Positions 19,374 to 28,551 of a DNA stretch of 64,000 nucleotides are shown here, in pieces. The notes below the pieces were generated by a model. That model was not told the origin of the DNA, ran no database searches, and worked only from the letters and a program-made list of their open reading frames with translations. Position 1 is the first letter of the stretch. Each line of letters opens with the position of its first letter. The stretch is taken from assembly GCA_963741355.1 (NCBI GenBank), contig CAVUIG010000028.1:1-64000 (forward strand), given 5' to 3'. Both the position numbers and the translations under genes were made by a program. Origin of the DNA: CAIWHR01 sp963741355. Its GTDB lineage: Bacteria; Pseudomonadota; Gammaproteobacteria; Burkholderiales; Casimicrobiaceae.

Positions 19374-19379
19374 TAAAAT
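19374..19379 (+). promoter_or_regulatory. Candidate -10 box for gdhA
   Basis: TAAAAT in the context GCGCGTAAAATGG, which recurs almost identically in front of hrcA. It lies 54 bp before the gdhA ATG. No convincing -35 box. Confidence 0.45.
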
Positions 19380-19432
19380 GGCGCCTTTCCGGCGACGATC
19401 CGTCGCGCCGAATCCCCTATCACAGGTAGCCC

Positions 19433-20713
19433 ATGCCCAAGCACACCATTCCTTCGTACCTCCAGGCCGATAACCTCGGCCCCTGGGGTGTGTTCCTGCA
19501 GCAGATCGACCGCGTCACGCCTTATCTCGGTGAGCTCGCCTACTGGGCCGAATCGCTGAAGCGGCCGAAGCGCATCCTGATCGTCGACGTGCCCATCAAG
19601 CTCGACAACGGCTCGGTCACGCACTTCGAGGGCTATCGCGTCCAGCACAACACGTCGCGCGGTCCCGGCAAGGGCGGCGTGCGCTTCCACCAGGACGTGA
19701 CGCTCGCCGAGGTGATGGCGCTCGCCGGCTGGATGACCGTCAAGAACGCCGCGATCGGCGTTCCGTTCGGCGGCGCGAAGGGCGGGGTGCGGGTCGATCC
19801 GCGCCTGCTCTCCGTCGGCGAGCTCGAGCGCGTCACCCGCCGCTACACGAGCGAGATCGGATTCGTGATCGGCCCCGACAAGGACATCCCGGCGCCGGAC
19901 GTCAACACCGACGAGCGGATCATGGGCTGGATGATGGACACGTTCTCCGTCAACCAGGGGCGCACGTCGACCGGCGTCGTCACCGGCAAGCCGATTTCAC
20001 TCGGCGGCAGCCTCGGCCGGCGCGACGCGACGGGCCGCGGCGTGTTCGTCATCGGCCGCGCCGCCGCGAAGAAGCGCAACGTTCCGATCGAAGGCGCGCG
20101 CGTCGCGATCCAGGGCTTCGGCAACGTCGGCGGCTCGGCCGCCGAATGCTTCGTCGAGGCGGGCGCGAAGGTGATCGCGGTGCAGGATGTCTCGGGAACC
20201 ATCCACAACGCGAAGGGCCTCGACGTGCAGCAGCTCCTCGATCTGCAGAAGGCGCGCAGCCCGATCACCGCGTGCAAAGGCGCCGACATCGTGGCCGACG
20301 ACGATTTCTGGTCGATCGAGTCGGATTTCCTCATCCCCGCGGCGCTCGAGCAGCAGATCACCGACCGCAACGCGGGCCGGATCAAGACGAAGATCATCCT
20401 CGAAGGCGCGAACGGCCCGACCACGCCCGAGGCCGACGACATCCTCAACGCCAACGGCGTGCTGGTCGTTCCGGACGTGCTCGCCAATGCCGGCGGCGTC
20501 ACCGTCAGCTATTTCGAGTGGGTGCAGGATTTCTCGAGCTACTTCTGGACCGAGGAAGAGATCAACCGCCGCCTCGACCGGATCATGGAGGAGGCGTTCG
20601 CATCGATCTGGGAAACCGGCGCGCAGCAGAAGGTCACGCTGCGCACGGCGACCTTCATCGTCGCGTGCAAGCGCGTGCTCGAGGCGCGGCACCTGCGCGG
20701 GCTCTATCCGTAG
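19433..20713 (+). CDS. gdhA: Glutamate dehydrogenase (Glu/Leu/Phe/Val dehydrogenase family)
   Basis: Converts glutamate to 2-oxoglutarate and ammonium, or the reverse, with NAD(P). The 426-residue protein has the dimerisation domain with RGPGKGGVRFHQDV (about residues 74-87), the catalytic-lysine region GVPFGGAKGGV (about 106-116), PAPDVNTDERIMGWMMD, and the Rossmann dinucleotide site VAIQGFGNVGG (about 225-235). The C-terminus FIVACKRVLEARHLRGLYP is typical. Its size and sequence pattern match the roughly 420-residue hexameric class found widely in proteobacteria. Coenzyme preference cannot be read with confidence. Intact; transcribed away from kdp. Confidence 0.93.
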   Translation: MPKHTIPSYLQADNLGPWGVFLQQIDRVTPYLGELAYWAESLKRPKRILIVDVPIKLDNGSVTHFEGYRVQHNTSRGPGKGGVRFHQDVTLAEVMALAGWMTVKNAAIGVPFGGAKGGVRVDPRLLSVGELERVTRRYTSEIGFVIGPDKDIPAPDVNTDERIMGWMMDTFSVNQGRTSTGVVTGKPISLGGSLGRRDATGRGVFVIGRAAAKKRNVPIEGARVAIQGFGNVGGSAAECFVEAGAKVIAVQDVSGTIHNAKGLDVQQLLDLQKARSPITACKGADIVADDDFWSIESDFLIPAALEQQITDRNAGRIKTKIILEGANGPTTPEADDILNANGVLVVPDVLANAGGVTVSYFEWVQDFSSYFWTEEEINRRLDRIMEEAFASIWETGAQQKVTLRTATFIVACKRVLEARHLRGLYP

Positions 20714-20766
20714 CCCGGGAGCCTGTCGGGCCTGATCGAGGATTTGTCCGCCGGACCGGCCCTGCC

Positions 20767-21525
20767 ATGCATTTCACGGTCGCAACGTACAACATCCACA
20801 AGGGGTTCTCGCAGCTCAATCGGCGGATGGTCATCCACGAGCTGCGCGAGCGCCTGCACGGACTCGCCGTCGACATCCTGTTCCTGCAGGAGGTCGTGGG
20901 CGTGCATTCGCGGCACGCGGCGCGGCACGTCGACTGGCCGGCGCGGCCGCAGCACGAGTTCATCGCCGACACCGTCTGGCAGGAGGTCGCCTACGGCAAG
21001 AACTCGATCAACCGTCACGGGCACCACGGCAATGCGGTGCTGTCGCGTTTCCCGATCATCGCCGCCGAGAACCTCGACATCTCGGCGCACCCGTTCGAGC
21101 ATCGCGGGCTGCTCCACTGCGAGATCAAGCTCTCGCCGCGGGGACCGACGCTCCATTGCATCAACGTGCATCTCGGGCTGTTCGAGCGCGGCCGGCAGCG
21201 GCAGATCCGCGAGATCTGCGAACGGATCCGAATGATGGTGCCCAAGGACGAGCCGCTGGTGATCGCCGGCGACTTCAACGACTGGCGGCGCAAGGCCGAC
21301 CGCGAGCTGGTCGAGATCCTGGGCGTGCAGGAAGTGTTCGAGGCGGTGCGCGGCCGACCGGCGCGCACGTTTCCGTCGGTGCTCCCGGTGTTCCGGCTCG
21401 ACCGGATCTACGCGCGCGGGCTGCGCATCGCCGACGCGCGCGTCCACTACACGTTTCCATCGGCCCGGATGTCCGATCACGCGGCGCTGGCCGCGTCGTT
21501 CGACACCAGCCGGCGGGCGCGATGA
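20767..21525 (+). CDS. Endonuclease/exonuclease/phosphatase family protein
   Basis: This 252-residue protein of the DNase I-like fold has YNIHKG (about residues 7-12), LQEVVG, GNAVLSRFPI, CINVHLGLFERGRQRQ, the metal/catalytic GDFNDW and the C-terminal MSDHAALAA. These cover the Asn, Glu, His, Asp and His positions of the family. The substrate may be phospholipid, inositol phosphate or nucleic acid. The stop overlaps the cardiolipin synthase ATG by 4 nt (ATGA). This pairing is common in betaproteobacteria and suggests a role in phospholipid metabolism, here only inferred. Confidence 0.85.
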   Translation: MHFTVATYNIHKGFSQLNRRMVIHELRERLHGLAVDILFLQEVVGVHSRHAARHVDWPARPQHEFIADTVWQEVAYGKNSINRHGHHGNAVLSRFPIIAAENLDISAHPFEHRGLLHCEIKLSPRGPTLHCINVHLGLFERGRQRQIREICERIRMMVPKDEPLVIAGDFNDWRRKADRELVEILGVQEVFEAVRGRPARTFPSVLPVFRLDRIYARGLRIADARVHYTFPSARMSDHAALAASFDTSRRAR

Positions 21526-22742
21526 ACCGTTTCGTCCCGGGCAATCGCATCGCGCTCCTGCGCAGCGGCGCAGAATTCTTCCCGGCGCTGATCGCGGCGG
21601 TCGACGCCGCCAAGAGCGAAGTGTCGCTGGAGACCTATCTCTACGCGGACGACGTCTCGGGGCGCGCGGTCGCGGCGGCGCTGGTGCGCGCCGCGCAGCG
21701 CGGCGTCAAGGTGCGCGTGCTGGTCGACGGCTGGGGCGCGAAGCATTTCCTGACGCGCGCGCTCGAGGACATGCTGACCGAGGGCGGCGTCGCGCTGCTC
21801 AAGTACCGGCCGGAGGTCGCGCCGTGGCAGTTCCGCTCGCACCGCCTGCGGCGCCTCCATCGCAAGCTGTGCCACGTCGACGGGCGCATCGCGTTCGTCG
21901 GCGGCATCAACATCATCGACGACATGAACGCGCCGGAGCACACGCCGCCGCGCGTAGACTTCGCGGTGACCGTCGAGGGCCCGCTGCTGGGTGAGATCGT
22001 GCACACGATGCGGCGGGTGTGGACGCTGAACGAGCTCGTGCAGTTCAAGGGAACCGACGTGCCGGCGCTGGAGCCGCCGGTGCGGGGAAAGCGCGTCGGC
22101 GCGCAGACGGCGAAATTCGTGACCCGCGACAATCTTCGCCACCGGCGCGCCATCGAGCACGCGTACCTCGCGGCGATCCGCACGGCGAAGCACGACATCA
22201 TGATCGCCAATGCGTACTTCTTTCCGGGGATCCGGTTCCGCCGCGCGCTGATCGCGGCGGCGCAGCGCGGCGTCAAGGTGACGCTGGTCCTGCAGGCGCG
22301 CGTCGAATACCTGCTGCTCTACTACGCGACGCGGGCGATGTACGGCCAGCTCCTCGACGGCGGCGTCGCGATCCAGGAGTTCCACCGCTCGTTCATGCAC
22401 GCGAAGGTCGCCGTGGTCGACGACCGCTGGGCCACGGTCGGCTCGTCGAACATCGACCCGTACAGCCTGCTGATGGCGCGCGAGGCCAACGTGTTCGTCC
22501 GCGACGCTGCGTTCGCCGGTGACGTGCGCGCCGAGATCGAGAAGATGATCGTCGAAGGCGCCCGCCCGCTGGGGCCGCAGGATTGGGCGTCGCGCCCGCG
22601 GCTGCACAAGGCGATGGTGTGGATCGCCTATGGCGTCGTCCGCCTCGCGATGGGCCTCCTCGGGTACGGCGGCAACGAGTTCTTTCGTGGCCATGTGCGT
22701 CACGACGCGCCTCCGCGCGAGGAGGATGCCGCGTCGCAGTGA
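21522..22742 (+). CDS. clsB: Cardiolipin synthase B-like phospholipase D family protein
   Basis: Phosphatidyl transferase that makes cardiolipin or related lipids at the inner membrane. The 406 residues hold two HKD motifs: HRKLCHVDGRIAFVGGIN with H113, K115 and D120, and HAKVAVVDDRWATVGSSNID near residue 290. It lacks the long N-terminal membrane helices of ClsA, which is why ClsB is preferred; the C-terminal hydrophobic stretch (AMVWIAYGVVRLAMGLLGY) may attach it to the membrane. Translationally coupled to the EEP-family gene upstream. Confidence 0.85.
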   Translation: MNRFVPGNRIALLRSGAEFFPALIAAVDAAKSEVSLETYLYADDVSGRAVAAALVRAAQRGVKVRVLVDGWGAKHFLTRALEDMLTEGGVALLKYRPEVAPWQFRSHRLRRLHRKLCHVDGRIAFVGGINIIDDMNAPEHTPPRVDFAVTVEGPLLGEIVHTMRRVWTLNELVQFKGTDVPALEPPVRGKRVGAQTAKFVTRDNLRHRRAIEHAYLAAIRTAKHDIMIANAYFFPGIRFRRALIAAAQRGVKVTLVLQARVEYLLLYYATRAMYGQLLDGGVAIQEFHRSFMHAKVAVVDDRWATVGSSNIDPYSLLMAREANVFVRDAAFAGDVRAEIEKMIVEGARPLGPQDWASRPRLHKAMVWIAYGVVRLAMGLLGYGGNEFFRGHVRHDAPPREEDAASQ

Positions 22743-22771
22743 CGCGTCCTGCGAGAGGCGGGACGTCCGCC

Positions 22772-22780
22772 TGCTAGAAT
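22772..22780 (+). promoter_or_regulatory. Extended -10 promoter directly before the ABC exporter
   Basis: TGCTAGAAT, a TG-extended -10 box. Transcription would begin about 22786-22788, at or next to the ATG at 22787, so the message is probably leaderless; no ribosome site is seen. Confidence 0.6.
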
Positions 22781-22786
22781 TTGACC

Positions 22787-24614
22787 ATGCGCCGCACCTT
22801 CACTTCGTCCCTTCCGGCTCCCGCGCGAGGCGGCGACTGGCACACGATCCGCACGCTGCTGCCGTACCTGTGGACCTACAAGGGACGCGTGCTGGCGGCG
22901 ATGACCGCGCTGGTGCTCGCCAAGGTCGCCAATGTCGGCGTGCCGGTGCTGATGAAGTCGATCGTCGACGGGCTCGACCAGCGCACCGCGATGCTGGCGG
23001 TGCCGCTCGTGCTGCTGGTCGCGTACGGCCTCCTGCGGCTGTCGACGACCGCGTTCACCGAGCTGCGCGAATACCTGTTCGCCAAGGTGACGCAGCGCTC
23101 GGTGCGAACGATCGCGCTGGAGACCTTCCGCCACCTGCACGCGCTGTCGCTGCGCTTCCACCTCGCGCGCCAGACCGGCGGCCTCACGCGGGACGTCGAG
23201 CGCGGCCAGCGCGGAATCTCGACCTTGATCAGCTTCACGCTCTTCTCCATCCTGCCGACGCTGGTCGAGATCGGGCTCGTGTCGGCGATCCTGATCGCGC
23301 GCTACGACTGGACCTTCGTCGCGATCGCGCTGACCGCGCTCGCGCTGCTACATCGCCGCGACGGTCTTCATCACCGACTGGCGCACCGGGTTCCGCCGGC
23401 AGATGAACGAGCTCGACTCGAAGGCCAACACGCGCGCGATCGACAGCCTGCTCAACTACGAGACCGTCAAGTATTTCGGCAACGAGGAATGGGAGGCGCG
23501 CCGCTACGACGAGAGCATGCAGCGCTGGGAGAAGGCCGCGGTGAAGAGCCAGACGTCGCTGTCGCTGCTCAACATCGTGCAGAGCGCGATCATCGCGGTC
23601 GCGGTCACGGCCATCATGTGGCGCGCGACGGTCGGCGTGGTCGCGGGCACGATGACGATCGGCGACCTCGTGCTCGTCAACGCGTTCATGATCCAGCTCT
23701 ACGTGCCGCTCAATTTCCTCGGCGTGCTCTACCGCGAGATCAAGCAGGCGCTGGCCGACATGGAGCGCATGTTCGCGCTGACGCGGGAGAACACCGAGAT
23801 CTCCGACGCGCCGGGCGCGCCGGCGCTGGCGGTGGGGCGCGGCGAGGTGCGCTTCGAGCACGTCGACTTCGGCTACGAGACGAACCGGCAGATCCTGTTC
23901 GACGTCAGCTTCACCATCCCGGCGGGCAAGACCGTCGCCGTCGTCGGCGCGTCCGGCGCCGGCAAGAGCACGCTGTCGCGGCTGCTGTTCCGCTTCTACG
24001 ACGTGACCGGCGGGCGCATCACGGTGAACGGCCAGGACCTGCGCGCCGTGCAGCAGGCGAGCCTGCGCGCCGCGATCGGCATCGTGCCGCAGGACACCGT
24101 GCTCTTCAACGACACGATCGAGTACAACGTGCGCTACGGCCGGCCCGACGCGACGCACGAGGAGATCGTCGCGGCGACGCAGCTCGCCCAGATCCACGAT
24201 TTCATCATGAGCACGCCGGAGCGCTACGAGACGCCCGTGGGCGAGCGCGGGCTGAAGCTCTCGGGCGGCGAGAAGCAGCGCGTCGCGATCGCGCGCGCGG
24301 TGCTGAAGGACCCGCGGATCATCATCTTCGACGAGGCGACCTCCGCGCTCGACTCGAAATCCGAGAAGGCGATCCAGGCCGAATTGCGCCGGATCGCGCA
24401 GAACCGGACGACCCTCACCATCGCGCACCGCCTGTCGACCATCATCGACGCCGACGAGATCCTGGTGCTCGACCACGGGCGCATCGTCGAGCGGGGGACC
24501 CACGCGGGGCTGCTCGCCCGGGATGGCGTCTACGCGCGGATGTGGCGGCTGCAGCAGACCGAGCGGCGCGACGGCGCGCCGGACGAATCCGCATCTTTCG
24601 TGTCGGCGAAATAG
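22787..24614 (+). CDS. ATM1-type ABC exporter, one-base insertion
   Basis: Half-transporter with a six-helix membrane domain (about residues 25-310) fused to an ATPase domain. In the ATPase: Walker A VGASGAGKST, Q-loop GIVPQDTVLFNDTI, signature LSGGEKQRVAIARA, Walker B IIIFDEATSALD and switch His in TIAHRLSTI. NYETVKYFGNEEWEARRYDE between helices 4 and 5 is the hallmark of the ATM1/HMT1 group, which exports glutathione or sulfur-iron conjugates. The frame breaks near 23347; removing one G there gives LALYIAATVFITDWRTGFRRQM, joining both halves into about 609 residues. Confidence 0.9.
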
Positions 24615-24752
24615 CCGGCACGCGCGTTGCTAGGTTCCCCGGTATGGGGAGGCCTTTTCCCGGGGATCGGGCTGCCGCAGGCGGCAATCGACTCGGCAAG
24701 GCCCCGAAAAGCGCCGAATCACCCTTTTTAACGTATTGTTATTACAGGGTTA

Positions 24753-24782
24753 TTGCAACCCGTTCGCGGCGTGTGCTATAAA
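24753..24782 (+). promoter_or_regulatory. Sigma-70 promoter of pbpG
   Basis: TTGCAA (24753-24758), 18-bp spacer, TATAAA (24777-24782), with TGC before the -10 box. An AT-rich stretch (TTTTTAACGTATTGTTATTA) precedes the -35 and may act as an UP element. The gene starts 25 bp downstream. Confidence 0.65.
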
Positions 24783-24807
24783 GCCGCGAACCTTGAGACG
24801 TGACTTC

Positions 24808-25725
24808 ATGAATTTTCGCTTTCTATTTGTTTTTCTTGCGCTAACCGCGGGGCTCGCACAAGCGGCGGGGCCGGTTTCGCCGACGATCGCTCGCGATCCG
24901 GCCAAGCTGAAGCTCGCCTCGATGAGCGCGATCGTGCTCGACGCGTCGGACGACCACGCGGTGTACTCGAAATCGGCGGACGCGGTGACGCCCATCGCGT
25001 CGCTGACCAAGCTGATGACGGCGATCGTCACAATCGACGCAGGACAGTCGCTCGACGAGCCGATCGGGATCGACATCGACGACCTCGATTACCTCAAGGG
25101 AACGCGTTCGCGGCTGCGGATGGGCTCCGAGCTGTCGCGGCGCGAAATGCTCCGGCTCGCGCTGATGGCCTCCGAGAACCGCGCGGCGTCGAGCCTTGCG
25201 CGCCACTACCCCGGCGGGTCGGCGGCGTTCGTCGCCGCGATGAACGCCAAGGCCGCCGCGCTCGGAATGACGCAGACCCGGTATGCCGACCCCACGGGCC
25301 TGTCGCCCGGCAACGTGTCGACCGCGAGCGACCTCGCGAGGCTCGTGAAGGAAGCGGCGAAGTACCCGCTGGTGCGCGAATTCAGCACCACGCCCAGCTA
25401 CCTCGTCGACGTGCAGCAGAACGGCAAGTTCCTCGGGTTCAACAACACGAACGGGCTGGTGAAGAACTCGGGCTGGGACATCCAGCTTTCCAAGACCGGC
25501 TACATCCGCGAGGCGGGCAAGTGCCTCGTGATGATGGCCACGATCGCGAGCAGGCCGTTCGTGATCGTGCTGCTCGATTCGAGCGGCAAGTACACGCGGC
25601 TCGGCGACGCCCAGCGCGTGCGCCATTGGCTCGAGACCGGCGAGACCCTCGCGCTGCCTTCGGGCGCGAAATCGCCCAAGGCCGGCCGGTCGCGGGCGAC
25701 GGCGCGCATCGCGTCCGCCGGCTGA
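24808..25725 (+). CDS. pbpG: D-alanyl-D-alanine endopeptidase (PBP7)
   Basis: Periplasmic serine peptidase of the S11 family that cuts D-Ala-meso-DAP cross-links in peptidoglycan. The 305-residue protein has a Sec signal peptide (about residues 1-19, ending AQAA) and all three penicillin-binding motifs: SLTK with nucleophile S65 and K68, SEN at 122-124, and KTG at 229-231. It lacks the extra C-terminal domain and amphipathic helix of DD-carboxypeptidases such as DacA, which supports PbpG. The Lys/Arg/Ala-rich C-terminus is probably disordered. Single gene with its own promoter. Confidence 0.88.
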   Translation: MNFRFLFVFLALTAGLAQAAGPVSPTIARDPAKLKLASMSAIVLDASDDHAVYSKSADAVTPIASLTKLMTAIVTIDAGQSLDEPIGIDIDDLDYLKGTRSRLRMGSELSRREMLRLALMASENRAASSLARHYPGGSAAFVAAMNAKAAALGMTQTRYADPTGLSPGNVSTASDLARLVKEAAKYPLVREFSTTPSYLVDVQQNGKFLGFNNTNGLVKNSGWDIQLSKTGYIREAGKCLVMMATIASRPFVIVLLDSSGKYTRLGDAQRVRHWLETGETLALPSGAKSPKAGRSRATARIASAG

Positions 25726-25817
25726 CCCCGCGGCGCCGGCGCATCCGGCGCGACCGAACTGCGTAAGCTTCCGGCGGGTCGAACGACCCATGGAATGACC
25801 CATACGCCGGAGCCGTC

Positions 25818-26300
25818 ATGAATCGCCGCCTTTTCCTTTCTGCCGTCGCGAGCGCCGCCTGCGCACGCGCGATTCCGGAGGTCCTTGCCGCGGATTCGCC
25901 TCCCGGGCGCATCGTGCCCGTCGTCAAGACCGAGGCGGAGTGGCGCTCGCTCCTCACGCCCGAGCAGTTCCACGTGCTGCGCGAGGAGGGCACCGAGCGC
26001 GCGTTCACGAGCCCGCTGAACAAGGAAAAGCGCAAGGGCACCTTCGTCTGCGCGGGCTGCGAGCTGGCGCTCTTCGATTCGGCGACGAAGTACGACAGCG
26101 GGACCGGCTGGCCGAGCTTCTACGACTGCATCAAGGGGCGTGTCGCCGTCAAGGCCGATTACAAGTTGATCATGGAGCGTGACGAGTATCACTGCGCGCG
26201 CTGCGGCGGGCATCAGGGGCACGTCTTCGACGACGGACCGAAGCCGACCGGCCTGCGCTACTGCAACAATGGGGTCGCGCTGAAATTCGTCCCGGCCTGA
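25818..26300 (+). CDS. msrB: Exported methionine-R-sulfoxide reductase MsrB
   Basis: Reduces methionine-R-sulfoxide in proteins. The 160 residues begin with an export signal (MNRRLFLSAVASAACARA; twin Arg near the start, so Tat export is possible). Then come the zinc cysteines C78/C81 and C125/C128, GTGWPSFYDC, GHVFDDGP, and the catalytic Cys148 in LRYCNNGVALKF. Most MsrB proteins are cytoplasmic, so this copy probably protects envelope proteins, like the periplasmic MsrB of some proteobacteria. C103 or a thioredoxin-like partner could resolve the sulfenic acid; which is unknown. Confidence 0.9.
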   Translation: MNRRLFLSAVASAACARAIPEVLAADSPPGRIVPVVKTEAEWRSLLTPEQFHVLREEGTERAFTSPLNKEKRKGTFVCAGCELALFDSATKYDSGTGWPSFYDCIKGRVAVKADYKLIMERDEYHCARCGGHQGHVFDDGPKPTGLRYCNNGVALKFVPA

Positions 26301-26337
26301 GCCCGGTGCGCGCCACGTTGCCTCGACGGGCTGGCGC

Positions 26338-26709
26338 GTGGCGCCAGCGGGGCGCGGTCGTTCGGCCGCGGTCGTGGTCCTTTGTGCCGCGATGCTTGCG
26401 GTTGCGCACGACGGCACGGCGCAGATCCCCGCGAGGAAGTTTTCGCATCCGGTCAAGCCCAAGGGCTTCGCGGAGGAATGTTTCCGACTGCCTGCCGGCG
26501 CATCGATCGGCTACGCATTCGAGTCGACCGCTCCGGTCGATTTCAACATCCATTTCCATCGGGGCAGCGACATCGAATATCCGGTCAAGGTCGAAGGCGT
26601 GCGGCAAGCCGACGAGCGATTCGTCGCCGCGACCGCCGAGGAATACTGTCTGATGTGGACCAACCGGTCGGCTGAGCCCATCGCGATCAGGGGAACGCTC
26701 TCCCCGTAG
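26338..26709 (+). CDS. Small exported protein, possible GOLD-like beta-sandwich
   Basis: This is a 123-residue protein with a GTG start and a signal peptide (AAVVVLCAAMLAVAHDGTAQ, about residues 10-29). The mature 95 residues read as beta strands: CFRLPAGASIGYAFES, PVDFNIHFHRGSDIEYPV, EEYCLMWTNRSAEPIAIRGTL. Two Cys flank the domain and could form a disulfide. The strand order and the W-T-N-x-S turn recall GOLD/emp24-type carbohydrate- or lipid-binding sandwiches, but this is only pattern resemblance. It follows msrB by 37 bp and may share its transcript, so both products may act in the periplasm. Confidence 0.6.
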   Translation: MAPAGRGRSAAVVVLCAAMLAVAHDGTAQIPARKFSHPVKPKGFAEECFRLPAGASIGYAFESTAPVDFNIHFHRGSDIEYPVKVEGVRQADERFVAATAEEYCLMWTNRSAEPIAIRGTLSP

Positions 26710-26754
26710 GCACCGAGGTGAAACCAGCGCCCGCAATCGCTTCCGCGAGCGTTT

Positions 26755-28434
26755 CTACCGCGCGGCGCGGCGGTGCTGCTCGAGGAGCTCCTGCGCGTGC
26801 GCCCGCGTCTTCGCGGTGATCGCGGAGCCGGCGAGCATTCGCGCGAGCTCCTCCACGCGAGCCTTCGCCGAGAGCGCGTCGACGGCCGCGCGAATCGCCT
26901 CGGCGTCGCCGGACTTGGTCACGCGAAAGTGCGCGTCGGCGAACGCGGCGACCTGCGGCAGGTGGGTCACGCAGAGCACCTGCCGGCGGCTGCCCAGCGA
27001 CTGCAGCAGCCGCCCGACCGTCGCGGCGACGGCGCCGCCGATGCCGACGTCCACCTCATCGAAGACGAGCGTCGGCACGTTCGCCACCTCGCTCGTGACG
27101 ACTTCGATCGCGAGCGCGAGTCGCGACAGTTCACCGCCCGACGCGACCTTCGCGATCGGCCCCAGCGGCTGCTTCGGGTGGCTCGCCACGCGGAATTCGA
27201 TCTGCTCCATTCCGTGGCTCGTCGGCGTCGCGAGCGGCATCAGCGCGGCCTCGAAGCGGCCGCCTTTCATCGCCAGCGCCTGCATCGCCTTCGTCACCCT
27301 GGATTCGAGCTCGGAGGCCGCGAATCGCCGCTTCTTGCCGAGCTCGTCGGCGAGCCGCTTCCAGGCCGCCTCGGCATCGGCGGCGGCGCGCGCCAGCAGC
27401 GCCGCGTCCGTGCTTCGCGCGAGCGCGGCGAACTCCGCCTCGGTGTCGTCGCGCAGCGTCGGCAGCGCCTCGGGCCGGACGCGAAACTTGCGCGCAACGT
27501 CGTGGAGCGCCGCGAGCCGCGCCTCGACGCGCGCGAGCTCCGCCGGATCGACGTCGAGCTTCGCGAGATAGCCGCGCAGCTCGCGCGCGGCCTCGTCGAG
27601 CTGGATCCGCGCGGGCTCGATCAGCGCGACGATTTCGCGCAGCGCGGGGTCGTGCGCGGCCGATGCCTTCAGCTTCGCGGCGAGCGCTCCGAGCCGCCGC
27701 GAGAGCGCGCCGTCGCCTTCGCTGATCTCGTCTTCCGCGGCGCGCGCCGCCTCGGTCAGCGCCGCGGCATGCGCGAGACGCGTCTGCATCTGCGACAGCG
27801 CCGTCCATTCGTCGGCGCTGACGCCGAGCGCGGTGAGCTCCTGCAATCGCGCCGCGAGCGATTCGCGGAGCGCGACGTTGGCCGCGTCGGCTTTGGCCGC
27901 CGCATCGCGCGCCGCGACCGCCGCGCGCCACTCGCGCCACGCGTCCGCGCACGCGCGGGCCAGCGCGGCGAAGCCGCCGAAGGCGTCCAGCAGCGCGCGC
28001 TGCGCATCCGCGCCCGTCAGCGACTGGTGCGCGTGCTGCCCGTGGAGATCGACCAGCATCTCGCCGACGGCTTTCTGCTGCGCGAGCGTGGCGGGGCGGC
28101 CGTTGATCCAGGAGCGGCTCTTTCCCTGCGCATCCAGCACCCGGCGCAGCAGCAGCGCGTCCTGATCGTCGTCGCCCGAGAGGCCTTCGTTCGCGAGCCA
28201 CGCCGTGATCTCGTCGCGGCCGCCGATGTCGAACATCGCGGCGAGCTCGGCGCGCGCAGCACCCGGGCGCAGCTGCCGCGTTTCGAAGCGGTCGCCCAGC
28301 AGGAGGCCCAGCGCGTCGAGCAGGATCGACTTGCCGGCGCCCGTCTCGCCGGTGAGCACCGAGAACCCGCCCTCGAACTCGAGGTCGAGTGCCTCGACGA
28401 CGACGAAATTGCGGATGGAGAGGAGACGAAGCAC
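26755..28434 (-). CDS. recN: DNA repair protein RecN
   Basis: SMC-like ATPase for double-strand-break repair. Walker A LTGETGAGKS is at residues 28-37; a long Ala/Glu/Arg-rich coiled coil with a hinge spans about 160-360; and the C-terminal half has the SGGELSRLALAIE signature, Walker B TLVFDEVDVGIGG and the CVTHLPQVAAFADAHF switch region. GTG at 28434 is chosen because LRLLSIRNFVVVEALDLEF is the conserved N-terminus; the ribosome site is weak, so a somewhat longer N-terminus is possible. The total of 559 residues agrees with E. coli RecN (553). Intact. Confidence 0.93.
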   Translation of the reverse strand: MLRLLSIRNFVVVEALDLEFEGGFSVLTGETGAGKSILLDALGLLLGDRFETRQLRPGAARAELAAMFDIGGRDEITAWLANEGLSGDDDQDALLLRRVLDAQGKSRSWINGRPATLAQQKAVGEMLVDLHGQHAHQSLTGADAQRALLDAFGGFAALARACADAWREWRAAVAARDAAAKADAANVALRESLAARLQELTALGVSADEWTALSQMQTRLAHAAALTEAARAAEDEISEGDGALSRRLGALAAKLKASAAHDPALREIVALIEPARIQLDEAARELRGYLAKLDVDPAELARVEARLAALHDVARKFRVRPEALPTLRDDTEAEFAALARSTDAALLARAAADAEAAWKRLADELGKKRRFAASELESRVTKAMQALAMKGGRFEAALMPLATPTSHGMEQIEFRVASHPKQPLGPIAKVASGGELSRLALAIEVVTSEVANVPTLVFDEVDVGIGGAVAATVGRLLQSLGSRRQVLCVTHLPQVAAFADAHFRVTKSGDAEAIRAAVDALSAKARVEELARMLAGSAITAKTRAHAQELLEQHRRAAR

Positions 28435-28551
28435 GCGATGCGGAAGGCGATGGCGATCGATGTCGGCGCAAAGAGCGGAAAACGTGGCGGACGCGGGTTC
28501 CCTGGTGACGGCGCCGCCCGGCATGCCCGCCGGGACGCCGCGGGCGCCCTT

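Larger units (their letters stand above)
18973..19432 (+). other. Divergent intergenic region between kdp and gdhA
   Basis: This 460-bp gap separates the start of the kdp unit (minus) from gdhA (plus). It holds candidate -10 elements on each strand and an 11-bp-period direct repeat that could bind an OmpR-type regulator such as KdpE. A hydrophobic reading frame on the minus strand (TTG start at 19201, LLMLLAFGVLLAVALIAGV) also lies here but lacks a ribosome site and runs through the promoter. Confidence 0.6.
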
